NCBI RefSeq assembly: GCF_964204645.1
Contig: NW_027437432.1
Span: 1 to 64,000 of the forward strand
Reading direction: 5' to 3'
DNA: 64,000 bases
Source: Tubulanus polymorphus
Taxonomy: Eukaryota > Nemertea > Palaeonemertea > Tubulaniformes > Tubulanidae
The translations under genes were made by a program, and so were the position numbers. Position 1 is the first letter of the stretch. Each line of letters begins with the position of its first letter. The notes below the pieces were generated by a model, which saw nothing but the letters and a program-made list of their open reading frames with translations, was not told where the DNA came from and searched no databases. This document shows positions 35,410-52,458 of the stretch, one piece after another.

Positions 35410-35942
35410 CGAGCAGTGGCTGAGCGATGACCTCATCACTTTGAGGAGACCGAGCAGTGACTGAGCGATGACCTCATCACTTCGAGGAGACCGAGCAGTG
35501 ACTGAGCGATGACCTCATCACTTTGAGGAGACCGAGCAGTGGCTGAGCGATGACCTCATCACTTCGAGGAGACCGAGCAGTGACTGAGCGATGACCTCAT
35601 CACTTTGAGGAGACCGAGCAGTGGCTGAGCGATGACCTCATCACTTTGAGGAGACCGAGCAGTGACTGAGCGATGACCTCATCACTTTGAGGAGACCGAG
35701 CAGTGGCTGAGCGATGACCTCATCACTTCGAGGAGACCGAGCAGTGGCTGAGCGATGACCTCATCACTTTGAGGAGACCGAGCAGTGGCTGAGCGATGAC
35801 CTCATCACTTCGAGGAGACCGAGCAGTGACTGAGCGATGACCTCATCACTTTGAGGAGACCGAGCAGTGGCTGAGCGATGACCTCATCACTTTGAGGAGA
35901 CCGAGCAGTGGCTGAGCGATGACCTCATCACTTTGAGGAGAC
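35410..35942. repeat. 43-bp minisatellite, about 12 copies
   Basis: gaccgagcagtgactgagcg plus atgacctcatcacttcgagg units. Two binary variants (gtgact/gtggct and ttcg/tttg) are interspersed in a non-random-looking order. Confidence 0.95.
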
Positions 35943-36254
35943 ACTAAATGAACTTATAGCAGCACTTGATGACATCATCTTCATACAAACCAGTACATTA
36001 TAATTATAGTTACAGTGAAAAATAAAACATAATAGAATACATTTAAATATGACACTTAATGAGAACATGGTGTTCAGTACCCCCCACCCCCGCCCACTCC
36101 CCCCCCCCTCCTGTTACTGACTCAACCAGTAACAATACTCCTATGGCAGGGTATACTCTTAGGAACTCAGGTAATCAGATAGTCCTGACTATTCAGTACC
36201 TATAGCATTTAATAGATACTTGTAAGTAGTGTCTCATTGCAGAGCGCAAAAACA

Positions 36255-36415
36255 CATTACCCCTCACAGTGCGAGCGAGGAGATAGCGCACATTACCCCT
36301 CACAGCGCGAGCGAGGGGATAGCGCACATTACCCCTCACAGCGCGAGCGAGGGGATAGCGCACATTACCCCTCACAGCGCGAGCGAGGGGATAGCGTACA
36401 TTACCCCTCACAGTG
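36255..36415. repeat. 36-bp minisatellite, 4-5 copies
   Basis: cacattacccctcacagcgc plus gagcgaggggatagcg. All six frames are open across it only because the unit is a multiple of three. Confidence 0.9.
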
Positions 36416-36554
36416 CACCTAACACACTGATTGTTACTGTTCATTTACAATAAAACTGTGAATTAAAATATAAACATTTTAGCGTTGCTTGCATATATTC
36501 AATTAGGCATTTCTTACAATAGCCACAGTATGTGCCATAAAACAGGAGTTACCT

Positions 36555-36706
36555 TAGTCCCACTGACCTGAAACAGAAGTCAGTCTCACTGACCTGAAAC
36601 AGAAGTCAGTCCCACTGACCTGAAACAGAAGTCAGTCACACTGACCTGAAACAGAAGTCAGTCCAACTGACCTGAAACAGAAGTCAGTCTCACTGACCTG
36701 AAACAG
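36555..36706. repeat. 26-bp minisatellite, 6 copies
   Basis: cactgacctgaaacagaagt plus cagtct units. Confidence 0.9.
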
Positions 36707-36822
36707 TTCACCGAAAGTGAACATAATATCTCATAAAACCGCTGTGAAAGGAGAGTAGCGGTATTCAAAAGGGAATCACAGTGGTTGAATCTGTAGGATT
36801 TAAATACCTCTCAAATCAGGGG

Positions 36823-37026
36823 TATCCTGTCCACATCGGCAGAGTTAGGGGTATCCTGTCCACATCAGCAGGGTTAGGGGTATCCTGTCCACATCGGCAG
36901 GGTTAGGGGTATCCTGTCCACATCGGCAGGGTTAGGGGTATCCTGTCCACATCAGCAGGGTTAGGGGTATCCTGTCCACATTGGCAGGGTTAGGGGTATC
37001 CTGTCCACATAGACAGGGTTAGGGTT
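36823..37026. repeat. 29-bp minisatellite, 7 copies
   Basis: ggggtatcctgtccacatcg plus gcagggtta units; the last copies are diverged. Confidence 0.9.
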
Positions 37027-37137
37027 GTCTAGTCCATGCAGTGCACACCGGACCAGATCAGTTGAATATCCGTGAATCTTGGCTTCACAGAAACACAATA
37101 TTCCTAAACAGATGAGAGTAATGAATGAGGGTTTTTC

Positions 37138-37242
37138 TTCCTCGCGAGGGATTGTCTCATCATCCCCTCGCGAGGGATTGTCTCATCATCCCCTCGCGAG
37201 GGATTGTCTCATCATCCCCTCGTGAGGGATTGTCTCATCTCC
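37138..37242. repeat. 26-bp minisatellite, 4 copies
   Basis: tcgcgagggattgtctcatc plus atcccc units. One copy carries tcgtgagg, a CpG transition. Confidence 0.9.
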
Positions 37243-37332
37243 TATATATAATTGCAGATCACTTTATGTCAATGCATTAATATCACAAATTGTTTCGTCT
37301 ATAATTTCTATATACAATAACTTATTACACAA

Positions 37333-37338
37333 TATACA

Positions 37339-37397
<59 letters not shown>
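37333..37397. repeat. (TAA)n microsatellite
   Basis: About 21 uninterrupted taa units. Confidence 0.97.
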
Positions 37398-37398
<1 letters not shown>

Positions 37399-37474
37399 CG
37401 TCATCATCATCATTGCTGTACAGAACATTATAAATCACCATTAAACACTGAACTGTTTCTTTCATTTACACTTT

Positions 37475-37514
37475 CCGATGTTGCCCGATGTTGCCCGATG
37501 TTGCCCGATGTTGA
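37475..37514. repeat. 10-bp repeat, 4 copies
   Basis: ccgatgttgc units. Confidence 0.85.
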
Positions 37515-38469
37515 CCCCGCACGCTGCATTCAAATATTCAAAGCCTTTTTCATATTAAAGTTGTCAATTCATGTCCTACAGTCAGAGACACCTTCAGTGA
37601 TTTATCTGAACTAAACACGAGTTTAGACCGCGTTGTCGTTATATTCAATTAGGACTCCTACTCTATTTACATCTAAACCTCTACAAATAATCCTTATCAT
37701 CTTACGAGCTCTAATAGTTTCCCTGCTCTAGAGCTTCAGCGATTCTTCAAATAATCTCAATCATATCTAGTACTACATGACTCTATTCTATCCAGGTTTA
37801 ATACCAGTTTTACCGATCTGTGACACTTTAAAGGTGGGTAACATAAGCCTGATTAATTTGATCATCATCGAGCCAAAATCTTTACCTAACTTAACAAAAT
37901 CTAAATTTCTTCTCCCCTAAAAAAAAAACTTATCTAAGCCGCACGAATTATCAGCGATTCATTAAATTCACAAAATTTCTTTAATTTGACTTCAGAGAAC
38001 GTGACAGTTTGAGTCGAGGTTCAGTTGAACTCGTAGTTCATTAAATTGTAACCAGAAAACTGTTAAACCGTGCATCAATAAGCTGTAAATATTGAATGAC
38101 TTTTGTTCACAGATCATTTCAAATAAACTTCTAAAACTAAATCAACATTCTACACACCAGTCTCCATCAGTGCACGAGGTTCTAACGAGGGTTTCTATAA
38201 AAGCAGGATTCACACACACTACAAACGGACAAACCTCAGGATTCTACATTATTACACATCGAAATAAACGCGTTAATGGCGGCCATTTTTGAAAATATAA
38301 TTATACCATGGGGACAATGAAAACCGTTAACGGTATTTTCCACTTTGTTGCTACGACTACCTAATTGGTATATATGTCAGGCACTTATTGATATTATTAT
38401 GATTATTATCAATATATAATTTTATGATGTGACTTTATTTTTTTGTAAAACGTCTTTTTAAATACACAC

Positions 38470-38745
38470 GACATATGGTACAGAGTACAGTACTGAGTAC
38501 GGTACCGGGTTCGAGTACGGTACCGAGTACGGTACAGAGTACGGTACCGGGTTAGAGTACAGTACAGAGTACAGTACTGAGTACGGTACAGAGTGCGGTA
38601 CCGGGTTAGAGTACGGTACCGGGTTAGAGTACGGTACAGAGTACGGTACCGGGTTCGAGTACGGTACAGAGTACGGTACAGAGTACGGTACAGAGTACGG
38701 TACCGGGTTCGAGTACGGTACAGAGTACGGTACCGGGTTAGAGTA
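38470..38745. repeat. GTACGGTAC-rich compound repeat
   Basis: 6-bp and 12/18-bp units (gagtacggtaca, gagtacggtaccgggttc) rich in the self-complementary cores GTAC and GGTACC. Long open frames across it (repeating PYSVPYSN) are artefacts of the repeat. Confidence 0.9.
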
Positions 38746-39059
38746 GTATGATTGATATTTATGAAGTTTGAGATTTTGGCTAAAACACATTTCTTCAGTT
38801 ACGCATTAAAACAACAGAAATAAAATTCCATTTCTATTTTTACAGACAAACTCAAAACAGCACATTTTATCAAATGCAAATTAATAGTTCTTTTTCAGCA
38901 CAAATATCGTTATTTCGTTTTATATTAAAAGCCATGCAAGCAGCGCAACCAGCTGCAGTTGCTGAAAACATTCAGATAACTGACGGATGAATACCATAGT
39001 AACATATGTCAACTATCCACCGGTAAATCCTAACCAACTTTTGAGCAACTGACCCCGGG

Positions 39060-39345
39060 CAGATACACAGACAAGAAAGCTAGCCAACCAGCCAGTCACG
39101 GTACACACAGCTAGCTAGAGATAGCCAGGCAGGTTCATAGGTAACCAGCTAGTCCAGGCACAACCAGCCAGTCAGGCAGCTATAATGGGAGTCAGTTAGC
39201 CAGCCAGTCAGGCAGCTATGCTGAGAGTCAGTTAGCCAGGCAGGTGTGCTGAGAGTCAGTTAGCCATCTAGCCAGGCAGCTATGCTGAGAGTCAGTCAGT
39301 CAGGCAGCTATGCTGAGTCAGTCAGCCAGGCAGGTGTGCTAGCTG
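39060..39345. repeat. Degenerate gctagccag / gtcagttagcc repeat
   Basis: Loose copies of gagtcagttagccaggcagg and ggcagctatgctgagagtca, imperfect and partly shuffled. Confidence 0.75.
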
Positions 39346-39367
39346 CGTACATGATTTATCCTGCATT

Positions 39368-39692
39368 TCATTTATATATCATTTTAAGGAACTCACTGAG
39401 AGTGATATATCATTTTACGAAACTCACTCAGTGTGATATATCATTTTAAGGAACTCACTGAGTGTGATATATCATTTTACGGAACTCACTCAGTGTGATA
39501 TATCATTTTAAGGAACTCAGCGAGTGTGATATATCATTTTACGGAACTCAGTGAGTGTGATATATCATTTTACGGAACTCACTGATTGTGATATATCATT
39601 TTATGGAAACTCACTGAGTGTGATATATCATTTTAAGGAACTCACTGAGTGTGATATATCATTTTAAGGAACTCACTGAGTGTGATATATCA
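39368..39692. repeat. 30-31-bp minisatellite, about 11 copies
   Basis: tgatatatcattttaaggaa plus ctcactgagtg units. actgag/actcag variants alternate in the first six units. Confidence 0.95.
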
Positions 39693-40105
39693 TTCACTCG
39701 ATATCTATTGAATATTTGTAAAAACCTCGTATTATCAACTTATAAAACATTTAAATACATTCAACTGTTACCGTTGCTGTGGTTACGAGTTCTAACAAGC
39801 ATCGCTGTTAAAATAATGAGATCGAATTTGAATTTTAAATGTTTGCCTGAATTACGCGTGCATCAGTACTGTCAATAGACATCAGAGGGCAGCACTATAC
39901 ACATTTACAATATGACTACTAATGGTATATATGAGACAGTTCCCTGTCACTTACTGACCACACAGGAGTATTCCCAGTCATGTACTGACTAGACCGGAGC
40001 ATTCCCAGTCATGCACTGACCGGAGCATTCCCAGTCTTCACAAACATTCATATGACACTTTCTTAGTTTTTGTTCTTTTCTGATTTTTTTTTCAAATTGT
40101 CCTTT

Positions 40106-40111
40106 TTTATT
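40106..40111 (-). terminator. Candidate TENT4 poly(A) signal
   Basis: AATAAA on the minus strand about 580 bases beyond the TENT4 stop codon. Confidence 0.4.
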
Positions 40112-40687
40112 TTCTAATCATCAATAATTGAAATGACCGCGACCCCTACTAGTACTATACAACAACTCCCCCTATATTCATAGCTATATATTATAATTAT
40201 TATTATGATTAATATAACGGAATGTTTTTTACACTAATTCAACTCTCGCTCACAACCCTACCACCCCTCTTTACACAATCGACTCTTCTTCACTTCAAAC
40301 AATCTACAAATTATACTCAACAGTCTCGATTGTTGTTAACTGTTGACACGACGACAGCTTTTTGAATTTTTTTAAGTTGGAAAATATTGGAATGAATTAT
40401 TTACAATCAATTCCTGAAAGGGTATGACAACCCTGAAGGGTCCCCTGCCTTTACAGAGTTAGAATCTAGAATCAAAACCAACCAGATTTAGCTTCATTCA
40501 CATGAATCTAGTGTAGATCTAAAGTAGATCTAAATAAAGTGACTTCGTCCATTCTAGATTCATTGAAAAATGTCGAAAATCAGAAACGAAAGAAAATCCA
40601 ATTCTGTTCTTACTTTCTTTACTAGTAGTAGTTGTTTAAAGTACTCACTCCCTTTCACTCCCCTCCCCCCCCCCGTATGATTCGTTA

Positions 40688-46706
<6,019 letters not shown>

Positions 46707-46804
46707 ATAAACCAAAACTCGCCCAAATATATCCTTGATTTCCCTACAATCAGTTAGTTCTATAATCCAACAGCATTCACTTCGAGAAACGGGATTCACA
46801 CAGT

Positions 46805-46815
46805 ACGCATGCGCC
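46805..46815. promoter_or_regulatory. NRF-1-like palindrome upstream of TENT4
   Basis: ACGCATGCGCC lies about 100 bases upstream of the TENT4 ATG and resembles the NRF-1 consensus YGCGCAYGCGCR with one or two mismatches. A near-identical site precedes VAP. Assignment is by motif only. Confidence 0.4.
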
Positions 46816-46965
46816 GATACGACATGGGCTTCCGGTTCACAGCCGACATTTCGTAAAGCATGCGGGGTCGAATCCCGCAGAATGATGTGCCGCCCGTTGA
46901 TTTCAGAAAACCTTGAATAATTGAGATCATATTTTTAACATTTATTGAGATATCATTCTCTACAC

Positions 46966-47150
46966 TTATAATTGAGGAATATCTGAAACTCGTCTCTTTA
47001 CGTCGAACCGCGGCGCTATCAAATCAACTGGCAGAAACTCCAAATAATCTAATCCAATGTTCAGCCATTTTTCAAAAGAATGTATCTGCTCATCATTCAA
47101 AGCCATAGCAATAACATGGTCAGACTGAGTACACATGACTTTATTCGTAT
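46966..47150 (-). CDS. Possible orphan terminal exon, hypothetical
   Basis: A minus-strand open segment begins after an acceptor-like TTTAAAAG (47150) and ends with TAA at 46966-46968. A perfect AATAAA follows at 46941-46946. It encodes MALNDEQIHSFEKWLNIGL, then DYLEFLPVDLIAPRFDVK. The sequence looks like ordinary protein rather than repeat, but I do not recognise it and found no matching upstream exon. It ends about 260 bases before the TENT4 ATG and sits at the edge of a foldback element. It may be a real 3' exon, a gene remnant or chance. Confidence 0.3.
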
Positions 47151-47172
47151 CTTTTAAACAAAAAAACAAATT

Positions 47173-47955
47173 CACCGCAACAGTAAAAAATAGTGAGGTC
47201 AGATTTCGACCGTCTATTGCTGCCCCTATGTATAACGATAGCGGGGAAACTGTGAACTAACAAAATACTCGCTTGCCAGACTCTTTGACCGGCAGTATTG
47301 TGGACATACTATTTACCGATTTGCGGGCCGGATTCCGAGAAAAATCTCAGACATAAAAAAAGCATTATACCAACTCAACATGTAATTTTTCTATAAAAGA
47401 ATCATTTATAGTTTATGATGAGTCTGTGATGAATAAGATGTCTAGTAGACCGAGTGAGTTCAGAGCTTATGAAATATTCACCTTAAACAATATGAAATCT
47501 ATTATCATATAGAATTTCGAACAGATTCAGAGTATCATAGTTTATTAGAATGAGGCACCACACCGGTCCGTATCGTACGTAAAAAGGAAATTCAAATTAC
47601 GGCAATTAAATTTGTTACTATTTTAGTTCACAGAAATTCCGCTATCGTTATTGATAGGGGCAGCACTGAACGGCTGAGATTTAAACACCGCCTCGTTACT
47701 CTACTGTGGCATGCGAGGAAAAAATATAAATTTTTCAAGTTAGATACCATTCATCACTCCCAACACTAGATCAGTTTGAATGACTAATTCTTTTTCGACG
47801 TAAAGGCGTCATTTAAGGGGATTTTTGATAGAACTCTTTTCTCAGCGAATGCATTAGCATCCGGTAAAGCGGCAAACTCACATGCCACAGGAAGAAATTA
47901 AAGCAAATTAAAATTTATTCTCGAATATTTTAACAGACCCACTGAATATATTAAT
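47173..47955. mobile_element. Foldback/MITE-like element, copy 1
   Basis: Shares several long blocks with 62097-62915 in the same order (for example gatttgcgggccggattccg and ggggcagcactgaacgg). Within the copy, ctgcccctatgtataacgat (about 47220) is the inverted complement of a block near 47640-47670, giving subterminal inverted repeats about 45 bp long. No transposase frame is seen, so it would be non-autonomous. Confidence 0.75.
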
Positions 47956-48424
47956 ATAGTCTGTATTGTAGGTATATTAATTAATTAATTTTACACACGC
48001 AGTAAATGATTACACATTTCTGGGATGTCACGTGACTTAATTGTATTTCTCATCTACCGAACACTTTTCAGAAACAGGTTTAAGTAAAAAATGTTGTTTT
48101 CAGCACTTCATGCAAAAAGTTAGCACAATTTAGTCTAGCCCTTCCGCAAATTAAGCTTTTCAAAAAAGTAGCACTAAGAAATAGACTTACAAACATGATT
48201 CCAAAACATCCAACTGTGGTTTGAATCAACCGAGAAATATTTAAAAAAAAACACAAATTTAATTTTTCGACAACTTTTTCATTTAATACCATAAGTGAAC
48301 AATTTGTTGCTGTACAACACCTTATTATCATTAATCATGTATCAATATGCTAAAAAAAAAACTTCGCGACCAAGGAAACCTCCGACACAGGAGTGATTTG
48401 GTATCGGTACCTGTAACTTGCATT

Positions 48425-48665
48425 GGACCAGATATCAGTACCTGATCTTAGTATCTGATGGTGACGGTACCTGATCTTGCATCAGTACCTGATCATAGTA
48501 TCAATACCTAATCATTGTATCGATAATCATAGTATCAATAACTGATCACAGTATCAATACCTGATCACAGTATCGATACCTGATCACAGTATCGATACCT
48601 GATCACAGTATCGATACCTAATCACAGTATCAATACCTGATCACAGTATCGATACGTGATCTAGT
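48425..48665. repeat. 19-bp minisatellite
   Basis: atacctgatcacagtatcg units, degenerate at the left end. Confidence 0.9.
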
Positions 48666-49804
48666 GTCAGTACTTCATCTCATATTCAGAGATAATTCAA
48701 TAATCAAACAAAAAATACTCATCATCAAATACAAGGAGGTAACATTAACGTGCCAGAGAAGGAGCGGCCAGAAAATCAATTTTCAAACTTACATACAAGT
48801 TATAAATCTCGAGAGGTGTTGTATAAACCTCTATTTTACCACAACTGCAGCTTGACTAGCTCTGCTCTATAAATATATCGAAATATACGAATGTTTCATA
48901 GGCTTTTATCGAAATAGTTGTCATTTTGCTCCGACCCCAAATTCTTATCGAATTCTGTTTCTATAAAAACTAAAATTATTGCAACTTAATCATTTAATCT
49001 GAATTACCATCGCAGCTTGTTTCTATCTTAGAAATACAGACAAGCTTCAATTATATCTAATGAAAATACCATTTTCTTCGTTGAATACTATTCTGATTTA
49101 ATTCACAAAAATAACACAATTCGAGAGATATTTTTAGGTTCTAATTTCGAAATTAAAGATGGCCCAAACATTATTTTGGAGGTTGCTCCAAAATTAGCCC
49201 TAAACGCAGCTATGAATTTACAATTTGAGAACCAACAAATTTCACATTCGACCATCATTCACTACATACAATTAACTGCGTGAAAATTAGTGTACTCAAA
49301 AAAGTGGCATTAATTAATTTTCATCAAATATTTGTTTTACATGAATGTAATTTAAAACTACTGACCTCAATACAAAAACAATCTCAATATCAATTTATTT
49401 CTATATGAAACAAGTTCTGTAAGACACTATAGGAAGAAAGTTTCAACCATTAAACCAGATTTAATAAAACCAGACTAAAACTAATCCATGTCAATAAATG
49501 TTTATCAACAGTTGCTGTTTTTGAGTTGTCGCATTCTAGAAATTCAAATCAATGAAAATGACGAATTAGAATATTACAGGAGTCATGGGCTGCGTGTGGG
49601 ACTCCGGGGTCGCTGGGCTGTCGGACTCTTCAGTCACTAGGGCTACACTGTTAGATTTAACATAAATATTTATATTCGTTTACTATCAATAAATCATGGA
49701 TTTTAAACCTGTGGAACCAGGACTGGGTTGTGAAATCCTAAACATCTTTAAAACGACACGGTTAAAATGGTGAAATACATCTTGATCACGGGGATTAAAA
49801 AAGC

Positions 49805-50068
49805 TATATGTGATCACATAGAGATTAAATCACCAAGTGATCACAGAGATGGAATCACAGTATGATCACATAGAAATTGAATTACTATGTGATCACATAG
49901 AGATTAAATCACCAAGTGATCACAGAGATTGAATCACCGTATGATCACATAGAGATCGAATCTCTATGTGATCACATAGAGATTAAATCACCAAGTGATA
50001 ACAGAGATTGAATCAACGTATGATCACATAGAGATCGAATCTCTATGTGATCACATAGAGATTGAATC
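49805..50068. repeat. Tandem array with embedded perfect palindromes
   Basis: Units of tgatcacatagagattgaat with linker variants. Twice (about 49944-49976 and 50022-50054) the sequence tgatcacatagagat is followed after cga by its exact reverse complement, giving 15-bp arms able to form cruciforms. Confidence 0.9.
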
Positions 50069-50174
50069 ATGTTTAAATCATCTATGTGCAATTCATAATT
50101 TTAGCAGCAGAAAATAAAGTATTTTACACATTGACATCGATTAGAAAATGTAGAAAATTATCTTTCATCCTTAG

Positions 50175-50655
50175 TCCGAGAGGAACCCTGGCATGCGGGA
50201 ATCTACGAGAGGAACCCTGGCATGCGGGAATCTACTAGAGGAACCCTGGCATGCGGGAATCTACTAGAGGAACCCTGGCATGCAGGAATCTACGAGAGGA
50301 ACCCTGGCATGCGGGAATCTACTAGAGGAACCCTGGCATGCGGGAATCTACTAGAGGAACCCTGGCATGCGGGAATCTACTAGAGGAACCCTGGCATGCA
50401 GGAATCTACGAGAGGAACCCTGGCATGCGGGAATCTACTAGAGGAACCCTGGCATGCGGGAATCTACTAGAGGAACCCTGGCATGCAGGAATCTACGAGA
50501 GGAACCCTGGCATGCAGGAATCTACGAGAGGAACCCTGGCATGCGGGAATCTACTAGAGGAACCCTGGCATGTAGGGATCTGAGACAACCCAGTCATGCA
50601 GGGGATCCAAGACAAACCCTGGCATGCAGGGGATCTGAGACAAACCCTGGCATGC
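50175..50655. repeat. 29-bp minisatellite, about 15 copies
   Basis: gaggaaccctggcatgcggg plus aatctacta units; the final three copies are diverged. Open frames across it are artefacts. Confidence 0.95.
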
Positions 50656-51471
50656 GGGATTCACACAGTACAATGTATATTTCTGTACACACCACTATGA
50701 ATGGTCATAATTAATTAATACAGCTTAAGAATTATGAATTAATTAATTTATCTTAGTAACTAATGAACAACTAGAAGCCAATTGTTTTTTTTGCTACAAA
50801 TCTTTGTTATTTTCGCACACAATAAAAACAATAGTAATTATTACTGTTATTATTAATAAAGCAATTTATATATATTTATATATATTACATGTTTATAGTA
50901 ATCAACACCCGGAGAACCAGGTGAATAGTGCCACAGCCTGCTCCTAGCCGACTTCACTACAGCAAAATGCACGAGTGGCGCCATCTATAACTGTATCAGA
51001 CAGCATTCCCATAAACCACAGAATAGGTGAGCGGTTCAGGACGTGGGAAACACAAGCCAACCATTGCTAGACCTATAACTACCAGCCCCGGTGCGGAGTT
51101 AACCCATAACTAGTACCAGACGCAGAACGGAGGCCTCGCCCACAGATACCTGATCCAGAATAGGTAAATTTACAATAAAACATCATTGACAAATTATTGA
51201 TTGTTAGAGAGAAGATTTAAACAATACATAATGATGAAGGAGACTATTATCACTTATCTGTGATTGTTTGCATAAAATATAGACAACCAACCGACTGACC
51301 GACCGACCAAGGGCTAGGGTTTAATTATACTCTGTTGTCTCTTGCTGTTTAAACTGTGGCTTAAGTGACCGACAACCACGCTAGAGTTATAATAAAACCT
51401 GGGTTTAGTTAATCCAGAATCACGTGCATTTGAGCATAGTTTACATTTTATTTACAGAGAACAAACTGATG

Positions 51472-51712
51472 CCTCAGACCCTCAACTCACTGACCCCTCA
51501 GACCCTCAACTCACTGACCCCTCAGACCCTCAACTCACTGACCCCTCAGACCTTCAACTCACTGACCCCTCAGACCCTCAACTCACTGACCCCTCAGACC
51601 TTCAACTCACTGACCCCTCAGACACTCAACTCACTGACCCCTCAGACACTCAACTTACTGACCCCTCAGACACTCAACTCACTGACCCCTCAGACCCTCA
51701 ACTTACTGATGC
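51472..51712. repeat. 24-bp minisatellite, 10 copies
   Basis: ctgacccctcagaccctcaa plus ctca units. The unit is a multiple of three, so long frames appear by chance. Confidence 0.95.
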
Positions 51713-51814
51713 ATCAGTAACCAGGGAAATATCACCAAAGAGAAATTCAAACAATTCTCAATCTCTCATATAGAAATACACTATGTATTATAATTAGCTG
51801 TATTCATGCCAGTG

Positions 51815-51897
51815 AGAGGAGAGAGAAGAGAGGAGGGGGAGAGAGGAGGGGGAGTGAGAAGAGGGAGTGAGAAGAGGGAGAGAGAAGAGGGAGAGAT
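51815..51897. repeat. GA-rich simple repeat
   Basis: gagaagagggagagagaaga-type purine tract downstream of VAP. Confidence 0.85.
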
Positions 51898-52233
51898 CAG
51901 TTCATATTTCTAAGTTGTATGAAGCTATAATTATAGTACATATTCATGTATAGAATAATGATCACTTTTTTTTCTCAGTCGAAACTCGTCACAAGGCAGA
52001 AAATCTTTTTTTACAAAAATTTGTCAAAGTTTTTTTTCCACATATTTCATAAGTCCTTTTCATCGAAGTAAAAAAAGTTCAATTTTCGCGATAATTTTTT
52101 TCAAATTAATTCGATGAACTCCAAAAAGCGATAAACGAATGAAGAGGACTTATACAGAAAACTCGTCCTAATCGCGAAATAATGCACAAACCCTCGGACC
52201 AGGGGGAGAGAAAAACGCGACGTAAAAATGATT

Positions 52234-52416
52234 TCAAAGTATGAATTTTCCGATGATAAAACCGAAAAGCAGCGCAGCAAACAGCAAGATGTAAGGAGGA
52301 ATTTGATTGGATTGTTGAATCTGCGTCGATGGTTGGTGGCTCACTGATCCTGATTTAACTGTATCAGAAATCGCTACTTTCCTCAAACGTACTTCACTTT
52401 CCTGAAAATAGTATCA

Positions 52417-52458
<42 letters not shown>

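Larger units (their letters stand above)
33601..40105. other. Gene-free spacer rich in minisatellites
   Basis: No coding exon could be supported in about 6.5 kb. It contains at least ten unrelated tandem arrays (listed separately), most between 35.1 and 39.7 kb. It lies downstream of TENT4 and upstream of the large gene. Confidence 0.5.
47956..52233. other. Spacer between TENT4 and VAP, including the VAP 3' UTR
   Basis: No coding exon was supported. It holds five tandem arrays and AT-rich DNA. A minus-strand AATAAA at 51447-51452 is one candidate 3' end for VAP. Confidence 0.5.

Noticed and set aside
38458-38790. 110-residue frame of repeated PYSVPYSN
   Set aside because: Product of the GTACGGTAC repeat.
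46707-46799. N-terminal extension of TENT4 to 46799
   Set aside because: The codon at 46799 is GTG, not ATG; the first in-frame ATG is 46706.
46805-46890. tRNA-like T-arm (gcggg gtcgaat cccgc) near 46862-46878
   Set aside because: The stem-loop resembles a T-arm, but no matching 7-bp acceptor stem, D-arm or anticodon arm can be placed at the right distances on the plus strand.
47173-47955. Autonomous transposon
   Set aside because: No transposase or reverse transcriptase frame is present in either copy.
50338-51720. Open frames repeating NPGMRESTRGTLACG and SLTPQTLN
   Set aside because: These are translations of the 29-bp and 24-bp minisatellites with no flanking splice or coding signals.
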